Source: a virus. Taken from it: 35,670 nucleotides of DNA. Position numbers and translations under genes: made by a program. The DNA lies in IMG/VR virus record IMGVR_UViG_3300021378_000077, positions 1 through 35,670 of that record, one strand, 5' to 3'. Positions 5,998-15,500 of this stretch are shown here, in pieces. The notes below the pieces were generated by a model, which had not been told where the DNA came from, made no database searches, and saw only the letters and a program-made list of their open reading frames with translations. Position 1 is the stretch's first letter; each line of letters starts with the position of its first letter.

Positions 5998-8658
5998 ATG
6001 GCTGACGAAAAATCAAGACTTAACTCAATGAACAACAGTTTTTTAGGACAGATTCCTACAAATCCTTTAGACAATTTTGACAATGTTACATATAATATAA
6101 AATTATATATGATACCGCCTGATGAAGATAATACAGAAAATAAATCAGATAGCACAGAAGGTGAAGAAAGATCCGATACAGGTGGTGAAGTAACATCTCG
6201 AGGAGGCTTTTTAAATGGAGCCTATGTAGCCAGACCGGAAAATACTGTAGTACTAGCACAGACCGGAGTCACAGCGACATTCATAGACAATGTAGTATTA
6301 ACAACAGTACCTAGTGGCAAGGGCGGTAAGATTACACAAGGGATTGATTGCACAATTAAACAACCAGGCGCCGCAACCTTTTTTGACATGATTGTATTAG
6401 GTAGAGAACGTTTAGGAATACCTCATATAGGAGGATCAGGTGTCGATGGTAATCCTTTCTTCTTTGAAATTAATTTTCAAGGTTACGGAGACAATGCTGA
6501 TGACCATGATGATCAGGCTAGTGGGGACATAAAACATGTAGCAGGTCCTTATAGGTTTAAAGCATTATTACAATCAGCAGACTTCCAACTAGACAGTACA
6601 GGAACAAGTTACGATTTAAAATTTGCTGTGGCCGATGATCTTGCTTTTTCTGATGCAAATTATAAAACACCAACACAAATAATTTCTTTGGGTGAAACTA
6701 TAGAAGAGCATATAGATGACTTCACAAATCAATGGAACGAACATATAAAACAAACTAATGCTGATAGTAAAACAGAATTAGATTCTATTAAATTTGAATT
6801 AAAAAATTTAACAGGTGACGGACAAGAGATAATAAAAAACTCCCAATTAGAAAAAGGAATAGATTCTGTGACCTCAGCAGAAAATACAGAAATAGTTCCA
6901 TCTTCAGGTAAAAGTCTTGATGCTACAACATCAAAAGACGGAACTACTAGAGATTTTGAGAATGTAGAATCAAATAAAGTTAAAATAGAAGTACCACCGG
7001 GAACATCTGTAGAGACATATATAGGAATGTTACTTGCTAGAAATACTGATTATACATCAAGTATGACACGAAGCACAATCGATGATAATGGAGAAGCAAA
7101 ATTAAGTGGGAAAGTTAATATAAATGACTTCAAGATAAACGCATTAGTAAGGCAAATGAAATACGATGAAGAACGCGAAGGATTTTCTAAACAAGTAATA
7201 TATGTGCCTACCCTATACGGTACTCCTTCAGAAAAACAATTTGGTTGTGTCGAAGAATTAACATTAGATGAATCGACAATTAGGCAACGTGTGAATAACA
7301 TGGAAATAAAAAGAGCCTATGAATATATGTTCACTGGTAGAAATGATCAAATTCTTCAAGTAGATTTAAAATATGATTTAGGGATAAATTTCTTAATACC
7401 TCCTGCAGGAGCAGGTGGTAAATTTGGTAATGCTGTATTAAATAATATCAGTAGTTTTTCTGTTGATCCGGCAAAACCGGGCACACAACTTTCTGGAAAA
7501 GACTTAGCAAATTTTGCCGCAACGTTTCAAAATGCCAAAAAGTTTCTAAAATTATTTAAAGCGGCAAAAGACGGTAGTATATCAGAACTAGCAAAAGCGG
7601 CAGGTTTGGATGCAAACCAAATTAAAGAAGTGGTACAAGATCGTGCTGGTGCTACAGCAAAAGGATTGATAGAAAGTTTATCTAATAGACAGATAGGACA
7701 AGCCGTAGCAGATTCTATCTTACCTAAAGGAGCATCTAACCAATTAAATGTTGCAACGGAAAGTGATAGACAACGTTTAATAGATAGTAACGTAGGTGAG
7801 GAATACACACCGGAATTAAGCGGGTATATATATGGTGGAGATTTATTAGGTGGCCAACAGATATATGCTGATGCATTGACCGAAGATGAAGCAAAAGAGA
7901 GTATCCAGGATAACATAGCAGAAAAGAAAAATATTTTAAAACCTGGTACAGAAAATGCATTGATACAACATGAAACATATTCAGGCGGACCCACCTCAGT
8001 AGGACAAAATTTATTTGGTTATATGTATGGTCAAAAAGATACATCAGATATACTATATACTTTAGATATGGTTGTAAGGGGCGACCCATGGTATCTGGGC
8101 GAACCAGATAAAACCGGTGGAATAAATTATGACAAAATTCCTTCTGCTAAAGATGAAAAATCTACTGATGATGGCATTAACCAGTACGGTAGTGATAGTT
8201 TTATATTATTTGAATTAAGACAACCTATGTACTTTGATCCCTTTATTAATCAAGAGGATTTGAATGAGGGATTATATGCCGCAGGAAGACAAAGTTATTT
8301 TATAACTGGTATATATAGAATACTAGAAATAGCAAGTAGTTTTGATAATGGAAGATTTACAGTAAATGTTCGTTCAGCAAAAGAAGTAACTTTAGATTTA
8401 TCACAAATTAAGAACAGAGACGATTTAACTTTAGATGATATTCAAAAGACATTTGAAGAAAATATACGGGTTAAAGCGGCACTTGACGCGGCTGATCATA
8501 ATAGCGAAGAAGACAGAACAAGATTCGATGATCCTGCATATACACAAGGTGTACTAGATCTGAGTGGAAATACACTCACTATAGAAGATTTAATACAGCA
8601 AGGTGCGATAACTAGTGAACAGCAACAAGCATATAATAACTGGAAGAGAGGTGGATAA
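5998..8658 (+). CDS. VrlC-like baseplate hub structural protein
   Basis: An 886-residue virion protein of the type annotated VrlC-like in marine T4-like phages, where it lies between gp53 and gp5. The N-terminal domain (about 25-215) has NVTYNIKLYMIP and GIDCTIKQPGAATFFDMIV. Near the C-terminus, DMVVRGDPWYLG (690-701) followed by a beta-rich stretch with FILFELRQPMYFDP and a segment ending GIYRILEIASSF resembles hub proteins of the gp27/gpD fold. The middle is Asp/Glu/Lys-rich and low in similarity to anything I know. It probably replaces T4 gp27 as the hub ring on which the gp5-like spike next door sits. Start and stop are tightly packed: three bases after gp53, and TAATG with the next gene. 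Confidence 0.65.
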   Translation: MADEKSRLNSMNNSFLGQIPTNPLDNFDNVTYNIKLYMIPPDEDNTENKSDSTEGEERSDTGGEVTSRGGFLNGAYVARPENTVVLAQTGVTATFIDNVVLTTVPSGKGGKITQGIDCTIKQPGAATFFDMIVLGRERLGIPHIGGSGVDGNPFFFEINFQGYGDNADDHDDQASGDIKHVAGPYRFKALLQSADFQLDSTGTSYDLKFAVADDLAFSDANYKTPTQIISLGETIEEHIDDFTNQWNEHIKQTNADSKTELDSIKFELKNLTGDGQEIIKNSQLEKGIDSVTSAENTEIVPSSGKSLDATTSKDGTTRDFENVESNKVKIEVPPGTSVETYIGMLLARNTDYTSSMTRSTIDDNGEAKLSGKVNINDFKINALVRQMKYDEEREGFSKQVIYVPTLYGTPSEKQFGCVEELTLDESTIRQRVNNMEIKRAYEYMFTGRNDQILQVDLKYDLGINFLIPPAGAGGKFGNAVLNNISSFSVDPAKPGTQLSGKDLANFAATFQNAKKFLKLFKAAKDGSISELAKAAGLDANQIKEVVQDRAGATAKGLIESLSNRQIGQAVADSILPKGASNQLNVATESDRQRLIDSNVGEEYTPELSGYIYGGDLLGGQQIYADALTEDEAKESIQDNIAEKKNILKPGTENALIQHETYSGGPTSVGQNLFGYMYGQKDTSDILYTLDMVVRGDPWYLGEPDKTGGINYDKIPSAKDEKSTDDGINQYGSDSFILFELRQPMYFDPFINQEDLNEGLYAAGRQSYFITGIYRILEIASSFDNGRFTVNVRSAKEVTLDLSQIKNRDDLTLDDIQKTFEENIRVKAALDAADHNSEEDRTRFDDPAYTQGVLDLSGNTLTIEDLIQQGAITSEQQQAYNNWKRGG

Positions 8659-10691
8659 TGGCTAAGAATTTTTATGTTTCCAACCCTATGAAGGCAACAT
8701 ATGACAATCCTGTAGATAGAAAAGATACAGTTAAAAGATACTGGGGTATATATACAGGAATTGTAGACTTTAACAAAGACTCTTTACGAACAGGTAAAGT
8801 ATCAGTATATATAGCAGAGTTAAATAAAGACCCATCTCAAAGAATATTATTTGATGCTATGTATACATCTCCTTTCTATGGCCTTTCCGATCCAACACAT
8901 TCTGATGATTCAGATATTACCTTAGATAGTAAATCTAGAAATTCCTATGGATTATGGACACCACCCCCTGACGTGGGTAATACGGTGTTAATAGGTTTCG
9001 GAGATGGGTTATTATCTAAACCTTTTATATTAGGTCATGCAATGCCAACACCGTATAATCAAATGGTGCCGGGAATAGGAGGCGGTCCTAGTTTTCAAGG
9101 AGGACCCTTTAATACGCCTACAGTAGAAAAGAATACATATGATACAGACCGAAAAAATAACGGTAAATTAAGACCTATATATCACGATTTTACAGAGAAT
9201 ATTGTAAAGCAAGGACTAATAAACGATCCTTTAAGAGGAGCAACGTCAAGTAGTGCTAGAAGAGAGACACCAAGTGAAGTTTTGGGAATCTTAACAAAAG
9301 GACCCAGAGACGACAAAGGTAAACCAATAGGACCTGGACACCAGTTTATAATGGATGACAACCAAGGTAATTCTAATATCAGATTAAGAACCGGTGGCGG
9401 AAATCAGATATTATTAGACGATACCACAGGTGCTATATATGTTATTAATAAAAACGGTACTGCATGGTTCGAATTAGATAAAGACGGTAATATTAATTTC
9501 TTTGGTGAAGGCTCTATGAGTATAAGAAGCAAAGGTGACTTTAATTTACGATCAGATAAAAATGTTAATATTGAAGCAGGACAAGATATTAATATGAAAG
9601 CCACAGGTGATAATGATGCAGGTGGGTATAAAGGAATTTCAGGTAAATTAGGTGCTTTAGGCGTACCACCGTTAGGAACAGGTGGTAATTTAAGATTCCA
9701 TGCGGCCGCTGATGCTTCTATACATGCAAATCTAAATTCACAAATTACAGCGAATGCTGGTGAATTACAATTAAATTCTGCAGGCAGATTAACAGCAACA
9801 AGTACATTAGGTATTGCATTGCAATCACAGGGTTACGCAACAGTTTCAGCAATGGGTAAGGTTGATGTATTAGCAGGTGGAGCCGCAACAGTTTCTGCAG
9901 GTGGAATAGTAAATTTATTTGGGGCGTCTGTTGGTCTTAATAACCCAGGCACACCTCCTACACCTGATCTAGTACCGGCGATACCGGCACCACAATTAGG
10001 AGGAACTGAAAAACCTGATCAATCATCTGCACAACCAGAATATGACAGAGATGAAGCAAACCCAATAATTAACGGTGGACAGCGACCTGAAAAGGGACCG
10101 GCAATAAACACTATAGTAGGTAAATTAATTACAGCAGAACCTTATATAGGTCACGGACAATATGATCCAAGTACAGAAGATCCTAATAGTATAGAAGAAG
10201 ATGAAACTGTAGATAGTGAAACTTTGGAAAATCAAATAGACCCTACAGATGATACACCTGCAGATGCCGATACTCCAGAAGGATCAAGAATAGGTAAAGG
10301 ATTTGCAGAAGGTATAGATGGCGTAAAATCTGTATATGCAGATTATTCTGCAGAAGTAAGTAACTTCACAGCATTATTAGATGTGGATTTAGGCAGTATA
10401 GAAGGCATAAGTAAAATGGCTGATTCTTTAGGTATTGCTATACCTCCATATAGGGTTCCTACAAGTAATTCTATAATGCAAAAAATTATTGGACAATCAA
10501 AAATATTAACAGACTTAGAAGCACAATTAAAACAGTTCTCTTTAGATCAACAAGGCTTGAAATTAGACTTACAGAACGAAGTTATTTCTGAGATGAAGGG
10601 AGAAATCAGTAATGTAATTGGTGATGTGACATCCGGCAAAGCAGAAGAATTTAAAAAAGAAGTAAAGGCTAAAATGTCAGGAGGTGGATAA
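8658..10691 (+). CDS. 5: gp5-like baseplate central spike protein, no lysozyme domain
   Basis: Central membrane-puncturing spike. The N-terminal OB-fold is visible at about 25-130, with YWGIYTGIVDF, GLWTPPPDVGNTVLIGFGDG (98-117) and PFILGHAMP, as in gp5 and VgrG. From about 228 a run of short beta strands begins (HQFIMDD, NIRLRTGGGNQILLDD, ININF-type repeats, IEAGQDINMKA), typical of the triple-stranded beta-helix needle; it extends to about 430. A Pro/Glu/Asp-rich segment follows and a helical C-terminus (about 560-677). T4 gp5 carries a lysozyme domain between OB-fold and needle; here it is absent and a lysozyme-like protein is encoded by the next gene. A strong AGAGGTGG precedes the ATG. 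Confidence 0.82.
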   Translation: MAKNFYVSNPMKATYDNPVDRKDTVKRYWGIYTGIVDFNKDSLRTGKVSVYIAELNKDPSQRILFDAMYTSPFYGLSDPTHSDDSDITLDSKSRNSYGLWTPPPDVGNTVLIGFGDGLLSKPFILGHAMPTPYNQMVPGIGGGPSFQGGPFNTPTVEKNTYDTDRKNNGKLRPIYHDFTENIVKQGLINDPLRGATSSSARRETPSEVLGILTKGPRDDKGKPIGPGHQFIMDDNQGNSNIRLRTGGGNQILLDDTTGAIYVINKNGTAWFELDKDGNINFFGEGSMSIRSKGDFNLRSDKNVNIEAGQDINMKATGDNDAGGYKGISGKLGALGVPPLGTGGNLRFHAAADASIHANLNSQITANAGELQLNSAGRLTATSTLGIALQSQGYATVSAMGKVDVLAGGAATVSAGGIVNLFGASVGLNNPGTPPTPDLVPAIPAPQLGGTEKPDQSSAQPEYDRDEANPIINGGQRPEKGPAINTIVGKLITAEPYIGHGQYDPSTEDPNSIEEDETVDSETLENQIDPTDDTPADADTPEGSRIGKGFAEGIDGVKSVYADYSAEVSNFTALLDVDLGSIEGISKMADSLGIAIPPYRVPTSNSIMQKIIGQSKILTDLEAQLKQFSLDQQGLKLDLQNEVISEMKGEISNVIGDVTSGKAEEFKKEVKAKMSGGG

Positions 10692-11275
10692 TGGCTGGTG
10701 TATTTGATACAGTTGTACAAAAATTAAGTGACAAAGGTATAGACGTTGTTTTAGACGGACCTAGTATTGTATATGTCCATAGAAAAACAGGTTATACATT
10801 AGTAGAATTTATAGACGGACTAGGCCCTAGCTCAGAAAGACTTGCTTTAGAATCAGAACTTAAACAAGCGATTAAAGACATAAGTAATTTAGTTACAGCA
10901 CCTTTAAATCAAAATCAAATGGGTGCTCTTGCAAGTTTTGTTTCACATATTGGTGTAGATAATTTTGCAAAAAGTCAGGTATTGGCTGTTCTTAATTTAG
11001 GGAAGTATGAAGCAGTACCTAAACTAATGCAGAGATTTAGGGTAGGTAAAATAGGAAAATTTTCGAGACCTCAAATTAGAGCAGACTATATTGCACGTAG
11101 AAAGTATGAAGCAGAATTATTTTCTACACCAGATTTCTTAAATTGGCAGACAGAATTAGATGAGGTAGAGAACACATTGTACCCTGCACAAAGAAATTTA
11201 AATTTTACAGAATTGAGAGAAGTTTTAAAACTTGCTAAAAAGAGAGCGTATAATAAGTTAGGATTTTTCTTTTAA
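10691..11275 (+). CDS. Lysozyme-fold protein lacking the catalytic half
   Basis: A 194-residue protein whose middle resembles the C-terminal lobe of GH24 phage lysozymes: LNQNQMGALASFVSHIGVDNF (72-92), a helix with LNLGKYEAV and RADYIARRKYEAELF (130-144). In the T4 lysozyme family the catalytic Glu, Asp and Thr lie in the N-terminal lobe. Here the first 70 residues (VYVHRKTGYTLVEFIDG) show no equivalent of the usual E-G-x-R-L...TIGxGH pattern. It therefore probably does not cut peptidoglycan but may bind it or sit on the spike. It directly follows gp5 (TAATG, strong AGGAGGTGG), as if the lysozyme domain had been split off and inactivated. Its end overlaps the convergent coiled-coil gene by 18 bases. 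Confidence 0.7.
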   Translation: MAGVFDTVVQKLSDKGIDVVLDGPSIVYVHRKTGYTLVEFIDGLGPSSERLALESELKQAIKDISNLVTAPLNQNQMGALASFVSHIGVDNFAKSQVLAVLNLGKYEAVPKLMQRFRVGKIGKFSRPQIRADYIARRKYEAELFSTPDFLNWQTELDEVENTLYPAQRNLNFTELREVLKLAKKRAYNKLGFFF

Positions 11276-11455
11276 ACTCTTCTTTAAATCCATATTTTCC
11301 ACTAGCAATCTGTACTTCTGCTCTTGCTCTTCAGCAACTGCTTTTTCTAATAACCCTATATGAGATCTTAAAGAGGCATTCTCATTGTTTTTATCAACAA
11401 GCATAATTCTTAATTCTTCTTCTAAAGTATCATTTAATGGTTTTAATTGTGTCAT
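11258..11455 (-). CDS. Small coiled-coil protein
   Basis: A 65-residue, highly charged, Leu/Glu/Lys-rich peptide with heptad spacing through most of its length (EEELRIML, SLRSHIGLLEKAVAEE, KYRLLVENMDLKKSL). It has no membrane segment, so it is not a holin or spanin. It starts one base after the stop of the hydrolase gene and is probably translated from the same mRNA. Its 3' end overlaps the lysozyme-like gene on the other strand by 18 bases. Function unknown; a partner or oligomerisation factor for the hydrolase is a guess. Confidence 0.65.
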   Translation of the reverse strand: MTQLKPLNDTLEEELRIMLVDKNNENASLRSHIGLLEKAVAEEQEQKYRLLVENMDLKKSLKEKS

Positions 11456-11456
11456 G

Positions 11457-12065
11457 TTATTTCTCTAATATTATTTTTTGTAACATATCTGTCACATCAT
11501 TATTTAACAAAACTCCGCTGTGGCCTGCTTCTATAAAGACATTCTCGGTGTTTTTAAATTTAGGGGGTGTGGAGGATTGACTGGCTACTGATATCATACC
11601 ATCATTTGCTTGGCCGCCTAATCCTGCTAAAGGATTAGAACTACCTGTACAAACAATATTAGTGTGTTTACCTGTATAAGTTTTCTCTTGTAGGAGTCTC
11701 AATACATCAGCACCGGGTTTGGTGTTTTCAAATACTTTTCTATTTCTAAAAATCATAGATAATATTCTAGCCACTGGCGTACCTTGCCATGGTGTTGCTA
11801 TTGTGATTAAGTGATCAACATTTTTTGGATAAACACTAGCATACCAACTTGCTAGTAACCCTCCGAAACTGTGACCTACTATTATCACTTTGCTTTTACC
11901 CCATTCTCTTTCTTTTTGCATTTTAACATATTCAACTAAATCATAAGGATCTTGTTCCATATCGTATGCAGGAGCGAAAAAAGGATGCTCAGGAATCCTT
12001 AATGTATAATAATTAAAGTTATCTGGGTCAGCATTAGCACCGTGTAAGTAGATTACATTTTTCAT
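11457..12065 (-). CDS. Alpha/beta hydrolase (esterase/lipase-like)
   Basis: A 202-residue enzyme with the full signature of the alpha/beta hydrolase fold. YLHGAN (6-11) is the oxyanion-loop strand, GHSFGG (64-69) is the nucleophile elbow with Ser66, ANDGMIS (153-159) supplies a likely acid Asp155, and EAGHSG (179-184) a likely catalytic His182. The TPWQGTP segment after the nucleophile is common in PGAP1/lipase-like members acting on lipids or acyl esters. No signal peptide or membrane segment is visible, so it acts in the cytoplasm or is packaged. It lies on the opposite strand to the late genes around it, with its own sigma70-like promoter, so it is probably expressed at a different time. 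Substrate unknown; host lipid or acyl groups are possible. Confidence 0.85.
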   Translation of the reverse strand: MKNVIYLHGANADPDNFNYYTLRIPEHPFFAPAYDMEQDPYDLVEYVKMQKEREWGKSKVIIVGHSFGGLLASWYASVYPKNVDHLITIATPWQGTPVARILSMIFRNRKVFENTKPGADVLRLLQEKTYTGKHTNIVCTGSSNPLAGLGGQANDGMISVASQSSTPPKFKNTENVFIEAGHSGVLLNNDVTDMLQKIILEK

Positions 12066-12071
12066 GTAACT

Positions 12072-12100
12072 AGTGTAACACCTAATAGGTTCAAAGTCAA
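12072..12100 (-). promoter_or_regulatory. Sigma70-like promoter for the hydrolase cassette
   Basis: On the minus strand TTGACT (12100-12095, 5/6 match) and TACACT (12077-12072, 4/6) are 17 bases apart. Transcription would begin at or next to the ATG at 12065, so the hydrolase mRNA may have almost no leader; no Shine-Dalgarno is visible close to the start. The -10 is weak, so confidence is moderate. Confidence 0.45.
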
Positions 12101-12103
12101 GTA

Positions 12104-12127
12104 TTAATTAAAACTATATTTAATTAA
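12104..12127. repeat. AT-only inverted repeat in the divergent control region
   Basis: TTAATTAAA and TTTAATTAA are perfect 9-base inverted arms around ACTATA. The element lies between the leftward promoter of the hydrolase and the rightward late promoter, ending 3 bases before GATAAATA. It could be an operator or an A/T-rich UP-type element. It has the same position as the palindrome at 4715-4730. Confidence 0.5.
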
Positions 12128-12130
12128 ATT

Positions 12131-12138
12131 GATAAATA
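12131..12138 (+). promoter_or_regulatory. T4-type late promoter for gp25-gp6-giant gene
   Basis: GATAAATA, identical to the octamers at 4738 and 33549. The last A is six bases from the A of the gp25 ATG (12144), which is about where a T4 late transcript would start. No Shine-Dalgarno fits between them. Confidence 0.75.
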
Positions 12139-12143
12139 CTTAC

Positions 12144-12518
12144 ATGGCAACATTATTCAAAGGCTTCAGTACAATAGATAAAAATAGGGCTCCTTATACC
12201 CTTACTGACACTGATCTTATAAAAAGAGATTTATTAAATCATTTTTATACAAAAAAAGGCGAAAGAGTAATGAGACCGAATTTTGGAAGTATTATTTGGG
12301 ATATGTTGATGGAGCAAGACAGCCCGACTTTACAAGAAGACATAAAAGAAGATATAGAAAGAATAGTAAATTTGGATCCTAGGGTATCGTTGGAAAATAC
12401 AATTTTATACATAAACGATCAAACCATAAGGGCAGAAGTAATTATAAAATATTATAATATAGAACAATCTGAGACACTATTCTTAGAATTTAGTAGAAGA
12501 AATGCAGAGGACTTTTAA
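12144..12518 (+). CDS. 25: Baseplate wedge protein gp25
   Basis: Wedge and sheath-initiator protein that joins the baseplate to the contractile sheath. At 124 residues it matches T4 gp25 (about 132). The key element is GERVMRPNFGS (residues about 39-49), the EPR-type motif of gp25-like proteins, here with a variant residue in the middle (ERVMRP). The downstream DPRVSLENTILYINDQTIRAEV is also typical. I start at ATG 12144; a TTG at 12129 in the same frame lies upstream of and inside the late promoter and is unlikely. The predicted mRNA begins at or next to this ATG. The stop overlaps the gp6 start (TAATG). Confidence 0.92.
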   Translation: MATLFKGFSTIDKNRAPYTLTDTDLIKRDLLNHFYTKKGERVMRPNFGSIIWDMLMEQDSPTLQEDIKEDIERIVNLDPRVSLENTILYINDQTIRAEVIIKYYNIEQSETLFLEFSRRNAEDF

Positions 12519-15500
12519 TGGCATTAGTTAATAGACAAAATAATTTATTTGCGGCAGAGGATTGGAAAGTCGCATATAAAGCCTTTAGTGAAGTGAATTT
12601 TCAAGCATATGATTTCGATACTATGAGGACTAGTTTAGTCCAATATGTAAGGACTAATTTTCCAGAAAACTTTAATGACTATATAGAAAGTTCAGAGTTT
12701 ATTGCAATAATAGAATTATTAGCATTTTTAAGTACAAGTATTGCATTTAGAATGGATGTTAATACCAGAGAAAACTTTTTAGAAACTGCAGAAAGAAGAG
12801 ACTCAGTATTTAAACTAGCAAGAATGTTAGGATACAATCCTAAAAGAAATATTCCAGCAAGTGGATTAATGAAAGTTACAGGATTAAAAACTAGTGAACC
12901 CTTGCAAGACAGTCAAGGTAATCAATTAGCAAACCAGGAAATATTCTGGGACGATGCAAACAACCCAGACAGTTACGAACAATTTATTACTGTATTGAAT
13001 GCGGCTATGGGGACAACAAATAGATTCTCAGCACCTGTAAAGTCAGGTAAAGTTTCAGGCGTAAGTACTGATCAATATACAATAAGTACTCCTATAACAT
13101 CTCCAATTGCACACTCCTTTAATATAAATGTAAATGGTGTTACTAGAGGATTTGAGATTGTTAACGGTGATTTTTTCGATAATGAATATTTTTATGAAAA
13201 GCAACCTAATCCAACAAATGATTTTGGTATGTTTTATAGAAATGATGGCTTAGGATTATCTAGTAGTAACACTGGTTTCTTTTTAATGTTTAAGCAAGGC
13301 GAATTAGCATTTGAAGACTTTAATTATGAAACACCATTACAAAACAGATTCCAAGATATTTTAAAGAAAAATATAAATGAAACTGATGTGTATATTCAAG
13401 AAGTTAATACACAGGGTGTAGTAGAAACCCAATGGACAAAGATACCAAATACAGTTGGTCAAACTTTAAATTATAACAGTAAAGCATTAAATACAAGAAA
13501 CTTGTATTCAGTAGAAAATTTAAATAACGATGGAATACGAATTAAGTTTCCAGATGGTAATTTCGGCAATGTTCCTACAGGAATATTTAGAGTATGGCAT
13601 AGAACAAGTGCTGGAGAAAGATACTCTATACATCCAGATGATGCAAAGAGTTTATCAGTAACTATTCCTTATGTAAACGCAACAGGAGAGACTTATCGTT
13701 TATCATTAACATTTGGATTAGAGTCAACTGTAAACAACAGTTTGCCTGCAGAAAGCCTACAAAATATTAAATCAAGAGCACCGCAAACATACTATACTCA
13801 AAATAGAATGGTGTCAGCACAGGATTACAATGTTTTTCCTTTGAGCCAAACAACAAATATATTAAAATTAAAGGCTACAAATAGAACACATGCAGGACAT
13901 AGTAGATATATAGATATTAACGACCCAACAGGGACATTCCAAAGTGTAGAAACATATACTGAAGACGGGTATCTATATAAAGATAATGATCCTATTACTA
14001 AAACAGTTACGGTAAGTGATAATAATACTCCTGCAGAAGTTGTAGACAATACTATAGTAGGGTACTTAAAAGAACAAAGATTAAACAATGTTATATACGA
14101 CACATTAAGAGAAAAATGGAGTAACTATATTCCAACCAAGTTCCAAACTGATACACTTAATATTAGATGGCAACCTCTACCAGTTGCAACAGATAGCACA
14201 ACAGGATATATGACGGAAACTTTTAGTAGTGAAAATACTGTAGTAATGGTTAACAATACAGCAACTACTAAGGTATTTCAAGAAAATACTTTTATAAAAT
14301 TTGTTGATACAACTAATATAGCAAATTATAAATGGGTAAGAGTTACAGGTATACAAAATAATGGTGCTTTATCTAGTGGATTAAGTACAAGTATAGGTCC
14401 ATGGACGTTAAGCGATAGTGTAAATTCTAGTTGGAGAGCTGAAGAAGTTATAGCAAGTTTAAGAAAAACATTTACAAATTCAGAACAAGTACTTATAGAA
14501 AATGCTTTAAGCAATAAAAGTACATTTGGTATTGGGTTTGATTTAACTGATCAATCCTATTACATAATTAATAATTCTGATTTATTAAAAACAGGGACTT
14601 TAGATATACAAAATGCCAAAGACACAAGTTTATCAGGTAAAGACAATAGTTGGATTATGTTATTTGAGTACACGCCTATAGATACAAGCACTTACAAATA
14701 CAATGTGACGATAAGGGGATTATCGTATGTTGTACAAAGTGCAAATAATTTAAAATTTTATAATGTTAGATCTGTAAAAGTAACAGACGGAACTACACAG
14801 GCAGTTAAGGATAGCATTACATTTAATACATTAAACTATAAACCAGGTGTTACAGAAAGTTTTGTTTGGGCAGATTCAAATAGCGACGATGTTGCAGATG
14901 CATGGCAAAGTTTAGATAATTCAGCATACTATGACCCTAATGGTTTAAGAACAAATATTGCATTAAGAACAAGAGATATAAAATGGTTCGACGTAAATGT
15001 TACATGGCAAAGTACGTTTGGGCTAATGAGAAACGATATCGTTACAGATGTACACACACCAGCAAATATTTTTGCTGTAAATAGATTTGTAAATGCGTCA
15101 AACGTAAGTTTAAATGCTTATTTTGACGACGGTAATGTATCTACAAACAATGTAACACTTTCTAACAACGATGGTCGCATATCTAGATTACCAAGTAATC
15201 TAAACTTTACATTTGATAATACAACATTTGGATATGATATTTTAGACGATAATGGTAATATTACATATAAGCAATATAATAATAATACAGGTTTAACAGA
15301 GATTTATCACGGTAACTCCACAATTTATACATACGGTATAGACGGAACATCAGCAAATGCAAATGCTGTAGGAAGAATGTTCTTAACAAATGCAAATGCT
15401 ACAGCAGGTACAGGCACATTAACGTACGATGAACTAGACGATAATTTCCATTTATTTGCATCAGATACAACCGGTGCTATCAGTCGAGATAAAATTTTAG

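Noticed and set aside
7527-7994. Minus-strand frame of 155 codons inside the VrlC-like gene
   Set aside because: It lies fully inside a well-supported plus-strand gene, has no ribosome site and a composition typical of a shadow frame.
11261-11291. Bidirectional terminator between the lysozyme-like and coiled-coil genes
   Set aside because: Only a weak A/T stem (GGATTT...AAATCC with a 19-base loop) is present, and it lies within coding sequence.
12129-12143. TTG start for gp25, five codons upstream
   Set aside because: It overlaps the late promoter and lies before the predicted transcript start; the ATG at 12144 fits the family's length.
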